Origin: Bacillota bacterium
Lineage (GTDB): Bacteria; Bacillota; Clostridia; Lachnospirales; Lachnospiraceae
Length of the DNA stretch: 64,000 bases
Assembly (NCBI GenBank): GCA_023410575.1
Contig: JAEYPP010000043.1
Location: 1-64,000, forward strand
Direction: 5' to 3'
Shown: in pieces, positions 33,588-40,713 of the stretch
How the letters are laid out: every line of letters begins with the position of its first letter
Numbering within the stretch: the stretch's first letter is position 1
The notes under the pieces: generated by a model
Databases searched by the model: none
Seen by the model: only the letters and a program-made list of their open reading frames with translations
What the model was told of the DNA's origin: nothing
Translations under genes and position numbers: made by a program

Positions 33588-35498
33588 ATGAAAAAGCAAC
33601 GTAAACTTATTGGTGTTATTGCTGGGCAAATTGAGACTTGTAATCAAGCAGGCATTATGCAGGGAATTTGCGACATTGCTTTTTCCCATAATTACGATAT
33701 CGTAGTTTTCTCAATGTTTGTAAAAGAATATGCCCGACCTTTATATCAAATTGGTGAAATGAATATATATAATATAATTAACTATGAGCTACTAGATGGA
33801 ATCATAATAATTCCTGATACGCTTCGCATTCCTGGTCTTCTAAGTAAAATAAAAAAAGAAATTAAAACAAAATTCTCTGGACCAGTCGTAAGTCTTGATT
33901 ATGAACTAGAAGACAGCATTAATCTTGAATATGATGATACTACCTCTATGGAGCAAATGACAGATCACTTGATTGAGGTCCATCATCTTACAAACCTTGC
34001 AATGCTAACTGGTCCAAAGGATCATCCACATTCTAAGCGACGTTTGAAAGGTTATCTTAACTCCTTAAAAAAACATAATTTACCGATGAATGAAAATCAG
34101 ATTTACTACGGCACTTTTTGGTATACCGATGGAGAAAGTGTTGTAAATCATATGTTAACTTCTCTACCAAAACTACCAGAGGCTATTGTATGTGCTTGTG
34201 ATGCAATGGCTGTAGGGATCTGTGATGCACTTAGAAAACATCATTTACATGTACCTGAAGACATTGCAGTTACTGGTTACGACGCCCAAGAAAGCGGTCT
34301 ATTAAGTAAGCCAACTCTAACTTCTATGAAACATAATCCTCGTGCTTTGGGTCAATATGCAATGACTCGTTTAATGGAAGCAATCGAACAAACTCCACCT
34401 TCCGATCCGATTGATACAACTTCACTTTTCTTACAAAGTGAAAGCTGTGGATGTCCATTCAACCCTGATATTATTGACCATTCTAAATTAGTTAGAGGGG
34501 ACACAGATTTTTTTGATGAATTCTACAATGCATATAACTACATGATGGAAGAGCTTATCTCGGCTGATAATCTTAAAGAATTGCTTGAAGGAATCGCTTA
34601 CTATACTTACCAATTGGATAGCTTCGACCAATACTACTTCTCTCTTTGCGATAATTGGGATTATGTTGGCTGTAGTTACGAAGCCTCACAAAACTATATT
34701 AGTACAGATTATACTTCTAAAATGCATCTAATGATTGCAAAAAACTCTGAGTTACATATACTAGAAAATGAAGTCTATCCATCCTCAATTATGCATCCTG
34801 TCATTTGGACAGAGCGGGAAAAGCCATCTGCTTTTTTTTTCAGTCCTGTTCATTTTCGTGATCGATGTTTTGGATACTCTGTTATTTCCTACTCTACACC
34901 ACATTCTCTGGACTTATGCTATCGTGATTGGTTAAGAACTGTTGGGATAGCCTTTGAAAATTTAAGAGTTAAGAATAACTACAAGTGGTCCAATCAACAA
35001 TTAGAGGAATTTGCTCAAATTGATAGTTTAACCAAAATATTTAATCGCAATGGTTATATGCGATATTGTAATTCCTTTTATGATATGGCTCTTAAAGAGA
35101 ATAAAGAGTTGTTTATCTTAATGGGGGATTTAGATGACTTAAAAAAAATCAATGATACTTATGGTCATATTGAAGGAGATTATGCAATACAACTTTGTGC
35201 AATTGCATTTCGAAGAGCTTGTGATTTGTATGAAAAATGTTTCCGCTATGGTGGCGATGAATTTATACTACTTGGAGTTGGAAAATATACAAAAGCTGAT
35301 ATACTACTCTTTGAAAAAGGTATCAAATCTTACCTTAGGGCATATAATGAGGTCTCTGATAAGCCTTATAAAGTCAATTTAAGTTTAGGCCATTGGTATG
35401 GCACCATTGATAATCAACATAGTTTAGATGATTACTTAAAACTTGCTGATAAAGCAATGTTTAAAAATAAACAATATAATAAGAGTAAACGATCATGA
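33588..35498 (+). CDS. LacI-type ligand-binding domain fused to a GGDEF diguanylate cyclase
   Basis: 636 aa. The first ~285 residues are a periplasmic-binding-protein-like domain of the LacI/GalR regulators (KLIGVIAGQ; CACDAMAVGICDALRKHHLHVPEDIAVTGYDA) but without the DNA-binding HTH. A middle region of about 170 residues follows, perhaps GAF-like. The C-terminal GGDEF domain (~470-636) has RYGGDEFILLG (GGDEF at 555-559). With no signal peptide, it is cytoplasmic and would couple an intracellular sugar or metabolite to c-di-GMP synthesis. RBS GGAGG seven bases upstream. Divergent from lgt, followed by a terminator, so monocistronic. Confidence 0.88.
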   Translation: MKKQRKLIGVIAGQIETCNQAGIMQGICDIAFSHNYDIVVFSMFVKEYARPLYQIGEMNIYNIINYELLDGIIIIPDTLRIPGLLSKIKKEIKTKFSGPVVSLDYELEDSINLEYDDTTSMEQMTDHLIEVHHLTNLAMLTGPKDHPHSKRRLKGYLNSLKKHNLPMNENQIYYGTFWYTDGESVVNHMLTSLPKLPEAIVCACDAMAVGICDALRKHHLHVPEDIAVTGYDAQESGLLSKPTLTSMKHNPRALGQYAMTRLMEAIEQTPPSDPIDTTSLFLQSESCGCPFNPDIIDHSKLVRGDTDFFDEFYNAYNYMMEELISADNLKELLEGIAYYTYQLDSFDQYYFSLCDNWDYVGCSYEASQNYISTDYTSKMHLMIAKNSELHILENEVYPSSIMHPVIWTEREKPSAFFFSPVHFRDRCFGYSVISYSTPHSLDLCYRDWLRTVGIAFENLRVKNNYKWSNQQLEEFAQIDSLTKIFNRNGYMRYCNSFYDMALKENKELFILMGDLDDLKKINDTYGHIEGDYAIQLCAIAFRRACDLYEKCFRYGGDEFILLGVGKYTKADILLFEKGIKSYLRAYNEVSDKPYKVNLSLGHWYGTIDNQHSLDDYLKLADKAMFKNKQYNKSKRS

Positions 35499-35511
35499 TA
35501 ACTAACTCTAG

Positions 35512-35586
35512 CGTCCTTTCTTGAAGTAAACTCCCTTTTGGCAAAATAAGTCTAATAAGAGGGGCTTCAAGAAAGGACGTTTTTTA
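35512..35586 (+). terminator. Long-stem rho-independent terminator
   Basis: Perfect 15-bp stem CGTCCTTTCTTGAAG (35512-35526) / CTTCAAGAAAGGACG (35565-35579) followed by a T run (35580-35585). The loop holds a partial second stem. It ends the LacI-sensor/GGDEF gene. Confidence 0.85.
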
Positions 35587-35620
35587 TATTATCTAATGAA
35601 CTATCCAATTCAATAGAAAA

Positions 35621-35760
35621 AGTGTGCTTCGCACACTCTCAGGAGCAACACTTTACAAGCACAACTTTTGTTCCGCGCCGTAGCGTAGCGTAGTGCGCAT
35701 CCTGCGGAGCATTTTTTATATACGAGGAAATTCAAAGGAATTTCCTCGTATATAAAAAAA
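35621..35760. repeat. Cluster of hairpin-forming repeats
   Basis: Three adjacent palindromes: AGTGTGC-TTC-GCACACT (35621-35637); a GC-rich foldback from TCCGCGCC to TGCGGA (~35674-35707) containing repeated TAGCG units; and a perfect 22-bp stem (35712-35733 with 35738-35759) around the loop AAAG. The GC-rich part resembles the GGCGCGCTACGC core of the repeats after upp. Confidence 0.6.
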
Positions 35761-35787
35761 GCCATGACATTATTCATATCTTGGCTT
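35759..35787 (-). terminator. Terminator of the small membrane protein gene
   Basis: On the minus strand AAGCCAAGA (35787-35779) pairs with TCATGGCTT (35767-35759; one mismatch), followed by seven T residues (35760-35754). The T run overlaps the end of the 22-bp palindrome. Confidence 0.65.
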
Positions 35788-35793
35788 AAAAAA

Positions 35794-36249
35794 TCAAATT
35801 TTTTTATTTTTCACATGACTTAATATTATTTTTTCTAAAACAGATTTATAAACTAATACAATCTGGGCATCAATAAAACAATATTTATTCAATAAGAACT
35901 CATAAGTCTTAACTAAAAAAAGTGCACTCATCACAGAGATTGAAGCAATCGTAATCGTTGGAAGCAAATTTCTTGTAAGGATGAAAATCGAGCCTAAAAG
36001 GTATACGATAATTGTAAAAACATAGGTTTTACTAATTCGAAACGCCAGTAGCATTGCTTCATTTAAGCGATCATGCATATGAGCAATAGATTCAATATCT
36101 TTATCTTTTAAGTGAAGATAGATATCTTCATAAACCTCTTTACTTTCTAATGACTTTTCCATAAGATTTCTCTGTATATAGGTAAAATACTTATTATAGC
36201 TTTTTTCTCCTAATTCTCGCCTTATAAGACGCCGAAATACACTCATCAT
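35794..36249 (-). CDS. Hypothetical two-helix membrane protein
   Basis: 151 aa. A basic, helical N-terminus (FRRLIRRELGEKSYNKYF) is followed by an amphipathic region to ~75, then two membrane helices (~76-95 and 98-118) and a short cytoplasmic end rich in Lys. No family recognised. The start may be Met1 or Met2, with weak Shine-Dalgarno AAAGGATGTGG upstream. Its own terminator follows. It is flanked by unrelated signalling genes, so context gives no role. Confidence 0.6.
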   Translation of the reverse strand: MMSVFRRLIRRELGEKSYNKYFTYIQRNLMEKSLESKEVYEDIYLHLKDKDIESIAHMHDRLNEAMLLAFRISKTYVFTIIVYLLGSIFILTRNLLPTITIASISVMSALFLVKTYEFLLNKYCFIDAQIVLVYKSVLEKIILSHVKNKKI

Positions 36250-36556
36250 ATCCCCACATCCTTTCAGTGGAAATTTATAATTTCATAACTTTAGTATTTA
36301 CGTGCGACGGTTCAATTATCTTTGTAATTATTTGAAATTTTGGAAAAGCATGAAAACATTCACAAATTGTTCATAAGTTAGCCATACTATACTCATAAAT
36401 ATTATTTATAATAAATTTATAAGTTAGAGAAAAAAGATTTTTTTACTAACTTATCTAATTAAACAGTTTACAAGATAATTTTTTTCATAAAATAAAGCCC
36501 GGCAGTAACCCTCCCCTCTACCGGGCTTCTCCTCTGCCTTTCATTAAGTATTTCTA
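36250..36556. other. AT-rich intergenic region
   Basis: 307 bp without a credible gene. It contains a foldback ATAAGTTAG...CTAACTTAT (about 36419-36455) and the terminator of the downstream minus-strand REC gene (36495-36528). Promoter-like AT-rich boxes occur, but none is convincing. Confidence 0.6.
36495..36528 (-). terminator. Terminator of the REC-domain gene
   Basis: Stem AAGCCCGG (36495-36502) / CCGGGCTT (36521-36528); on the minus strand it is followed by TTTATTTTATG. It ends the gene that finishes at 36557. Confidence 0.75.
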
Positions 36557-37636
36557 TTATTCATTTATCTCATTCCAACAGTCGATTAACATCGCCTTTA
36601 CATTATCATAGTTGAATTCCTCTGTTGCTTCGATTGCTTGCATGATATATTGCTTGCTACTGGTTTTTACAATCTGCTCCAAGGACTTTAATCCATTCAT
36701 TATTTCAACGTATTCAAAACGATAAACATGTAACACTATCTTTTCAATTAGTCGATTGATTTCTTCTATGGAACCTTCGGTCTCGTTGTTATCCAGTGAA
36801 TCATTTTTTATACTACTATAATATGCTTGAACTGCTTGTTCAAGTTCATTGTTAAATACAGTTATACGATGAATATATATGTGAAAATCCTGCATTCTCT
36901 TTTCAGAAATTTTATAATTCGATACAATATCTTTATCCTGCATAAATAACAATTCAAACTGGCTTGTAACCTTAGCTAAGTCATGTGCTCCTATATAAAA
37001 AAATACACTTTTAATTAAATGAAGTTGAAAATATATCTGTTTATAATTAGTATCTAAAATTAAATTTCCAATCGTCCTAATCGTATCCTTCATTTGCTTA
37101 ATCGATGTTTTTACAATCCTCATATAACAAGCTGGACTATAGTGAGCATATTTAAACCCTTCTACTAAATCAAGTTCTTCTAGCTTACCAAGGAACTCTA
37201 TTATCAGATTTTTCTCGATTAATTCACTGTTATAGTTGTTTTCGAACAAAGGGATATTCGTCATAAAAAACCATTGCTCCAAGCAATTCTTTAACTTACT
37301 TGAGTTTAGTGGTTTCGTAATAACATCATCAAATTGATATTTGGTTATATATTGTTCAGGTTCTTCAATAATGGATCCAGAAGTAGCTATAATCTTTATT
37401 CTTTTATCATCTCTCTCAAATTCACGAATATACCTTGTTGTTGTAATCCCATCCATAACTGGCATTAAAAGATCCATAAAGATGACATCAATCTGTTGAT
37501 TTCTAATAATTTCAAGTGCCTTATCACCATTATCGACTTCAAAAATCTTAGTATCGAATTCCATTAAGAGGTTTCTCAATGCCATACGATTAACCAAGTT
37601 ATCATCCACAATCAAAATTTGCAATTTATTATCCAT
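36557..37636 (-). CDS. Response-regulator receiver protein with helical C-terminal region
   Basis: 359 aa from ATG 37636 (GGGGA six bases upstream; the earlier TTG start at 37648 overlaps that site). The receiver domain (1-122) has ILIVDDN, phospho-acceptor Asp55 in VIFMDLLMPVMDG and the conserved Lys in ITKPLNSSKL. The remaining ~235 residues are mostly helical, with an Hpt-like look around MRIVKTSIKQMKDTIRTIG and YKQIYFQLHLIKSVFFYIGAHDLAKV (a His followed by helical GA-x-x-LA). It has no DNA-binding or enzymatic output domain. It is probably a stand-alone phosphorelay component, partner unknown. Confidence 0.75.
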   Translation of the reverse strand: MDNKLQILIVDDNLVNRMALRNLLMEFDTKIFEVDNGDKALEIIRNQQIDVIFMDLLMPVMDGITTTRYIREFERDDKRIKIIATSGSIIEEPEQYITKYQFDDVITKPLNSSKLKNCLEQWFFMTNIPLFENNYNSELIEKNLIIEFLGKLEELDLVEGFKYAHYSPACYMRIVKTSIKQMKDTIRTIGNLILDTNYKQIYFQLHLIKSVFFYIGAHDLAKVTSQFELLFMQDKDIVSNYKISEKRMQDFHIYIHRITVFNNELEQAVQAYYSSIKNDSLDNNETEGSIEEINRLIEKIVLHVYRFEYVEIMNGLKSLEQIVKTSSKQYIMQAIEATEEFNYDNVKAMLIDCWNEINE

Positions 37637-37741
37637 TTGAATCCCCAATCAAAATGTAATAGGAAAGTTCTTCCGTCCACATATTATCAATTTTTTAAAA
37701 AAATTGCAACAAAATGACAAAAAAAAACAGGCAGTTAACCC

Positions 37742-37770
37742 TTTAAAAAGACTTTTCTTAGTGGTATAAT
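37742..37770 (+). promoter_or_regulatory. Promoter of upp
   Basis: -35-like TTTAAA (37742-37747), 17-bp spacer, -10 TATAAT (37765-37770) with TGG extension, about 60 nt before the upp start. Confidence 0.6.
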
Positions 37771-37832
37771 ACTAGGAAAGTATATAACAAAAGTAAAATG
37801 CATGAAAATGTAAAATAACCGGAGGTATTATC

Positions 37833-38462
37833 ATGTCAAAAGTCCAAATTATGGATCATCCCCTAATCCAACATAAAATTGGTATTATGAGAATGAAGAC
37901 AACATCAACGAAAGAGTTTCGTGATTTAGTATCTGAGGTAGCAATGCTCATTTACTATGAGGCAAGTCGAAATCTTAAACTAGCAGATAAGATTGTAGAA
38001 ACTCCTTTAGTTCAAACTACTGTAAAAGAAATCGCTGGCAAAAAGCTATGTGTTGTTCCAATTCTTAGAGCAGGAATGCATATGGCAGACGGAGTATTAG
38101 GACTTACGCCAAATGCAAAGGTTGGTCATATAGGACTCTACCGTGATGAAAAAACATTAGAACCTGTTGAGTATTTCTGTAAATTACCATCAGATGCTGC
38201 TGAACGTGAAATCTTTGTTGTCGATCCAATGCTCGCAACAGGTGGTTCTGCAAGCGCAGCAATCACTCTATTAAAGAATCGCGGAATAAAAAAAATTCGT
38301 TTCCTTTGCTTAATTGCGGCACCAGAAGGTTTAAAACGACTTCAAGAGGAGCATCCTGATGTTGATATTTACATTGGTGTGCTTGATGAAAGATTAAATG
38401 AGCATGGATACATTCTCCCTGGTCTTGGTGATGCAGGTGACCGTATCTATGGCACGAAATAA
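37833..38462 (+). CDS. upp: Uracil phosphoribosyltransferase
   Basis: 209 aa, the normal length. It shows KVQIMDHPLIQHKIGIMR at the N-terminus, PILRAGMHMADGVL, the PRPP loop VVDPMLATGGSA and the uracil-binding end YILPGLGDAGDRIYGTK. It converts uracil and PRPP to UMP in pyrimidine salvage. RBS CCGGAGG precedes the ATG. It is monocistronic, and its 3' side runs directly into nested palindromic repeats that may also end transcription. Confidence 0.97.
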   Translation: MSKVQIMDHPLIQHKIGIMRMKTTSTKEFRDLVSEVAMLIYYEASRNLKLADKIVETPLVQTTVKEIAGKKLCVVPILRAGMHMADGVLGLTPNAKVGHIGLYRDEKTLEPVEYFCKLPSDAAEREIFVVDPMLATGGSASAAITLLKNRGIKKIRFLCLIAAPEGLKRLQEEHPDVDIYIGVLDERLNEHGYILPGLGDAGDRIYGTK

Positions 38463-38478
38463 ATAAAGAAGTGTTTTG

Positions 38479-38706
38479 CATAATGCAACAGCCCTGTTTG
38501 CTTGCAAGGCGTTTGTGATTTTCTGTTATGAAGAAGAAAGAGGACACATGTATATTTTCTACGGCGCGCTACGCTCACAAGCCCACAAAGAGCGTGTGGG
38601 ACTTGTAAGGCCTTCGAAAACATACATGTGTCCTCTTTCTTCGGGATAGGAGGTGAATCACAAACGCTAATAAAGTTGCGAGGGCTGTTGCACTAAGGGC
38701 ATTATG
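38479..38706. repeat. Nested palindromic repeat element 1
   Basis: Successive arms fold back on each other: CATAATG and CAACAGCCCT (38479-38495) with AGGGCTGTTG and CATTATG (38681-38706); GCGTTTGTGATT (38509-38520) with AATCACAAACGC (38656-38667); GAAGAAAGAGGACACATGTA (from 38533) with its complement ending 38642; and an inner ACAAGCCCACA (38577-38587) with TGTGGGACTTGT (38595-38606). The core GGCGCGCTACGCTCACAAGC (38563-38582) recurs in element 2. No ORF. Confidence 0.8.
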
Positions 38707-38851
38707 AATAAATAAAGGGCGATAGTATATTTTTCTTCGGCGCGCTACGCTCACAAGCTCCACAAAGTACGTGTGGGGACTTGTAAGGCACTCCGAAAAA
38801 TACCATCGCCCTTCATTCTTCTATACAGTATTCAGCTAGTGTAACAGCCCC
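38682..38851. repeat. Palindromic repeat element 2 with terminal inverted repeats
   Basis: Bounded by GGGCTGTTGCACTA (38682-38695) and CTAGTGTAACAGCCCC (38836-38851). It contains an inner stem GGGCGATAGTATATTTTTC (38717-38735) / GAAAAATACCATCGCCC (38795-38811, one base bulged) and the core GGCGCGCTACGCTCACAAGC (38739-38758) shared with element 1. Looks like a MITE- or REP-type element. Confidence 0.8.
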
Positions 38852-38875
38852 TTCTTTTTATGCATTAGGAACTTC

Positions 38876-39928
38876 TTAACTAAATTTATATATTGTTACT
38901 GTTTCAAATTCTTCATTTGCCTTTACAATAGGACTTGGGAAAGATGCTATATTACAAGAATTAGGATAGAACTGCGTCTCGAAACATACACCTGAGTTCT
39001 TACTATATACGGCACCTGCTTTTCCTTTCGTACCATTCGATATGAAATTACCAGTGTAAATCTGCACACCTGGAAGGTCGGTAAATACCTCCATTAGTCT
39101 TCCACTCTTTGGATCATAAAGTTCTGCTACTTTTTCAATCTCATCACCTGATGTGTTAAGAACGTAATTATGATCATAGCCACCAGCCATCTTGAGTGGA
39201 GCATAATCTGCTTTTATGTCTTCTCCAATCTTTTTACGTGTTCTAAAATCCATTGGTGTTCCAGAAACATCGGTATACTCGCCTGTAGGTATTAAACCTT
39301 CACGAACTGTAGTGATTTTATCGGAATCAATAAATACTTCTTGATCTAATATCGTTCCAGAATTATGTCCTGCAAGATTAAAGTAAGAATGATTTGTAAA
39401 ATTAACAATCGTGTCTTTATCAGAAACTGCATAATATTCGATAACTAACTCGTTATTATTCGTCAGGGTATACGTAACTGAATAATCTAGGTTACCAGGG
39501 AATCCTTGTTCCATATCTGGACTTAAGCGTGAAAATTCAATGCCAATCTCGTCTTCTTCTTTGTAAATTTCAGTTTCATATAGAAATTTGTTGTAACTTT
39601 TGCTTGCGCTATGTAAGTTATTCACACCATCATTTACCTCAAATTGGTATGCAACTCCATTGATTGTTGCTTTCGCATCTGCAATACGATTTGCATGTCG
39701 GCCGATCATTGAGCCAAAATAATTAGTATTTTCCTCATATTCAGCCAAGGTATCATACCCTAAAACTACATCAGACTTAACACCTTCCTTATCAGGAACA
39801 ATAATACTAATTATATTAGCACCATAGTCAGTTAATACCACTTCCATACCATTATCATTCACAATCGAATATGTTGTTGCTTTTTCTCCTTCTTTTGTTA
39901 TACCAAATGGTTTCTGTATAATTTGCAT
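38876..39928 (-). CDS. galM: Aldose 1-epimerase (galactose mutarotase)
   Basis: 350 aa, normal for GalM. Key segments: NYFGSMIGRHANRIADA near 70-85, NNLHSASKSYNKFLYE (first catalytic-site His), FTNHSYFNLAGHNSG (His of N-H-S-Y-F-N-L) and the general base Glu in CFETQFYPNS near 315. It interconverts alpha and beta anomers of aldohexoses. No signal peptide, so cytoplasmic. RBS AGGAGG before the ATG; a terminator immediately upstream separates it from the cold-shock gene. Confidence 0.95.
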   Translation of the reverse strand: MQIIQKPFGITKEGEKATTYSIVNDNGMEVVLTDYGANIISIIVPDKEGVKSDVVLGYDTLAEYEENTNYFGSMIGRHANRIADAKATINGVAYQFEVNDGVNNLHSASKSYNKFLYETEIYKEEDEIGIEFSRLSPDMEQGFPGNLDYSVTYTLTNNNELVIEYYAVSDKDTIVNFTNHSYFNLAGHNSGTILDQEVFIDSDKITTVREGLIPTGEYTDVSGTPMDFRTRKKIGEDIKADYAPLKMAGGYDHNYVLNTSGDEIEKVAELYDPKSGRLMEVFTDLPGVQIYTGNFISNGTKGKAGAVYSKNSGVCFETQFYPNSCNIASFPSPIVKANEEFETVTIYKFS

Positions 39929-39957
39929 GTTTTGAACCTCCTATTTTATGCAAAAAC

Positions 39958-39981
39958 GCCTCAAGCCAAATGGCCTGAGGC
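39958..39981. terminator. Terminator between the cold-shock gene and galM
   Basis: GCCTCAAGCC (39958-39967) pairs with GGCCTGAGGC (39972-39981), loop AAAT. It is followed by T runs on both strands (CGTTTTTG on the minus strand), so it ends the minus-strand cold-shock transcript. Confidence 0.8.
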
Positions 39982-40113
39982 AATTTTTTCTTACAAAATC
40001 CTCTTACAATATAGCTAATTCTGTATAAAATTTTAACAATTTATATAATAGAAAAAGGTACACTGAAAGCAATGAAACAAGAATGGCAAGCAATCTGCCT
40101 TACTTGTCACGAA

Positions 40114-40314
40114 TTATAATCTTGTAACGTTAGTAGCTTGTGGTCCTTTAGCTCCCTGAATTACTTCGAACTCAACTTCCTGTCCTTCTTCTAAAGACTT
40201 AAAGCCATCCATGTTAAGTCCTGAGTAATGTACGAATACATCGTTACCCTGTTCATCAGAGATGAAACCAAAACCTTTTTGATTGTTAAACCACTTTACA
40301 GTACCTTTGTTCAT
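40114..40314 (-). CDS. Cold-shock protein (CspA family)
   Basis: 66 aa from ATG 40314 (GGAGG eight bases upstream). It is a single cold-shock domain with RNP1 KGFGFIS (K-G-F-G-F-I) and RNP2 VFVHYSG, plus the usual MNKGTVKWFNNQKG start and QATNVTRL end. It binds single-stranded RNA/DNA as an RNA chaperone. Transcribed from its own consensus promoter with a roughly 64-nt leader, which in this family often has a thermoregulatory role. Confidence 0.95.
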   Translation of the reverse strand: MNKGTVKWFNNQKGFGFISDEQGNDVFVHYSGLNMDGFKSLEEGQEVEFEVIQGAKGPQATNVTRL

Positions 40315-40384
40315 GAGATAATCCTCCAAAAAAAATTAAAATATTGTTGTGTAACCTAGTAAATACTATATCTACAACAATGAA

Positions 40385-40413
40385 ATCATACCATTTTTAC
40401 TAAGTTCTGTCAA
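40385..40413 (-). promoter_or_regulatory. Consensus sigma-A promoter of the cold-shock gene
   Basis: Minus strand: -35 TTGACA (40408-40413), 17-bp spacer, extended -10 TGG-TATGAT (-10 at 40385-40390). Confidence 0.8.
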
Positions 40414-40434
40414 TCCCTAAAATGTCAAGTAAAA

Positions 40435-40713
40435 TCATTGTAAAGTAATTAGTAAAATTATTCCAATCAATTGAAGAACCAGAATAAGAGGCATGCCAAT
40501 CACAAAGCTAGTATGTTTAGTCTTATGTCGAAAAACGTACATTCCTAAGATAGAACCAATGCTTCCACCGAAAGCTGCAATTAAAAATAGAGTCCGTTCC
40601 TTCACTCTCCATTCATTCTTTCTTGCCCGTTTTTTGTCGATGCCCATACTAAAAAAACCGGCGATTGTTAACATCGCCGGATAAATGATTAGTATAAGCT
40701 TGTATAACTCCAT
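40435..40713 (-). CDS. DUF1294 family small membrane protein
   Basis: 92 aa with three membrane helices and the DUF1294 signature: MGIDKKRARKNEWRVKERTLF, AAFGGSIGSILGMYVFRHKTKHTSF. Function unknown in the family; some members are fused to cold-shock domains, and here a cold-shock gene lies just downstream (not in the same transcript, since the csp promoter intervenes). It overlaps the aspS stop by one base, so it ends the relA-aspS operon. Confidence 0.88.
   Translation of the reverse strand: MELYKLILIIYPAMLTIAGFFSMGIDKKRARKNEWRVKERTLFLIAAFGGSIGSILGMYVFRHKTKHTSFVIGMPLILVLQLIGIILLITLQ

Noticed and set aside
35712..35759. 22-bp palindrome as a rho-independent terminator
   Set aside because: The T run precedes the stem and an A run follows it on both strands; a separate, correctly oriented terminator lies at 35759-35787.
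38479..38851. CRISPR array or tRNA genes in the post-upp spacer
   Set aside because: Only two non-tandem elements with self-complementary arms, no regular spacers and no cloverleaf.
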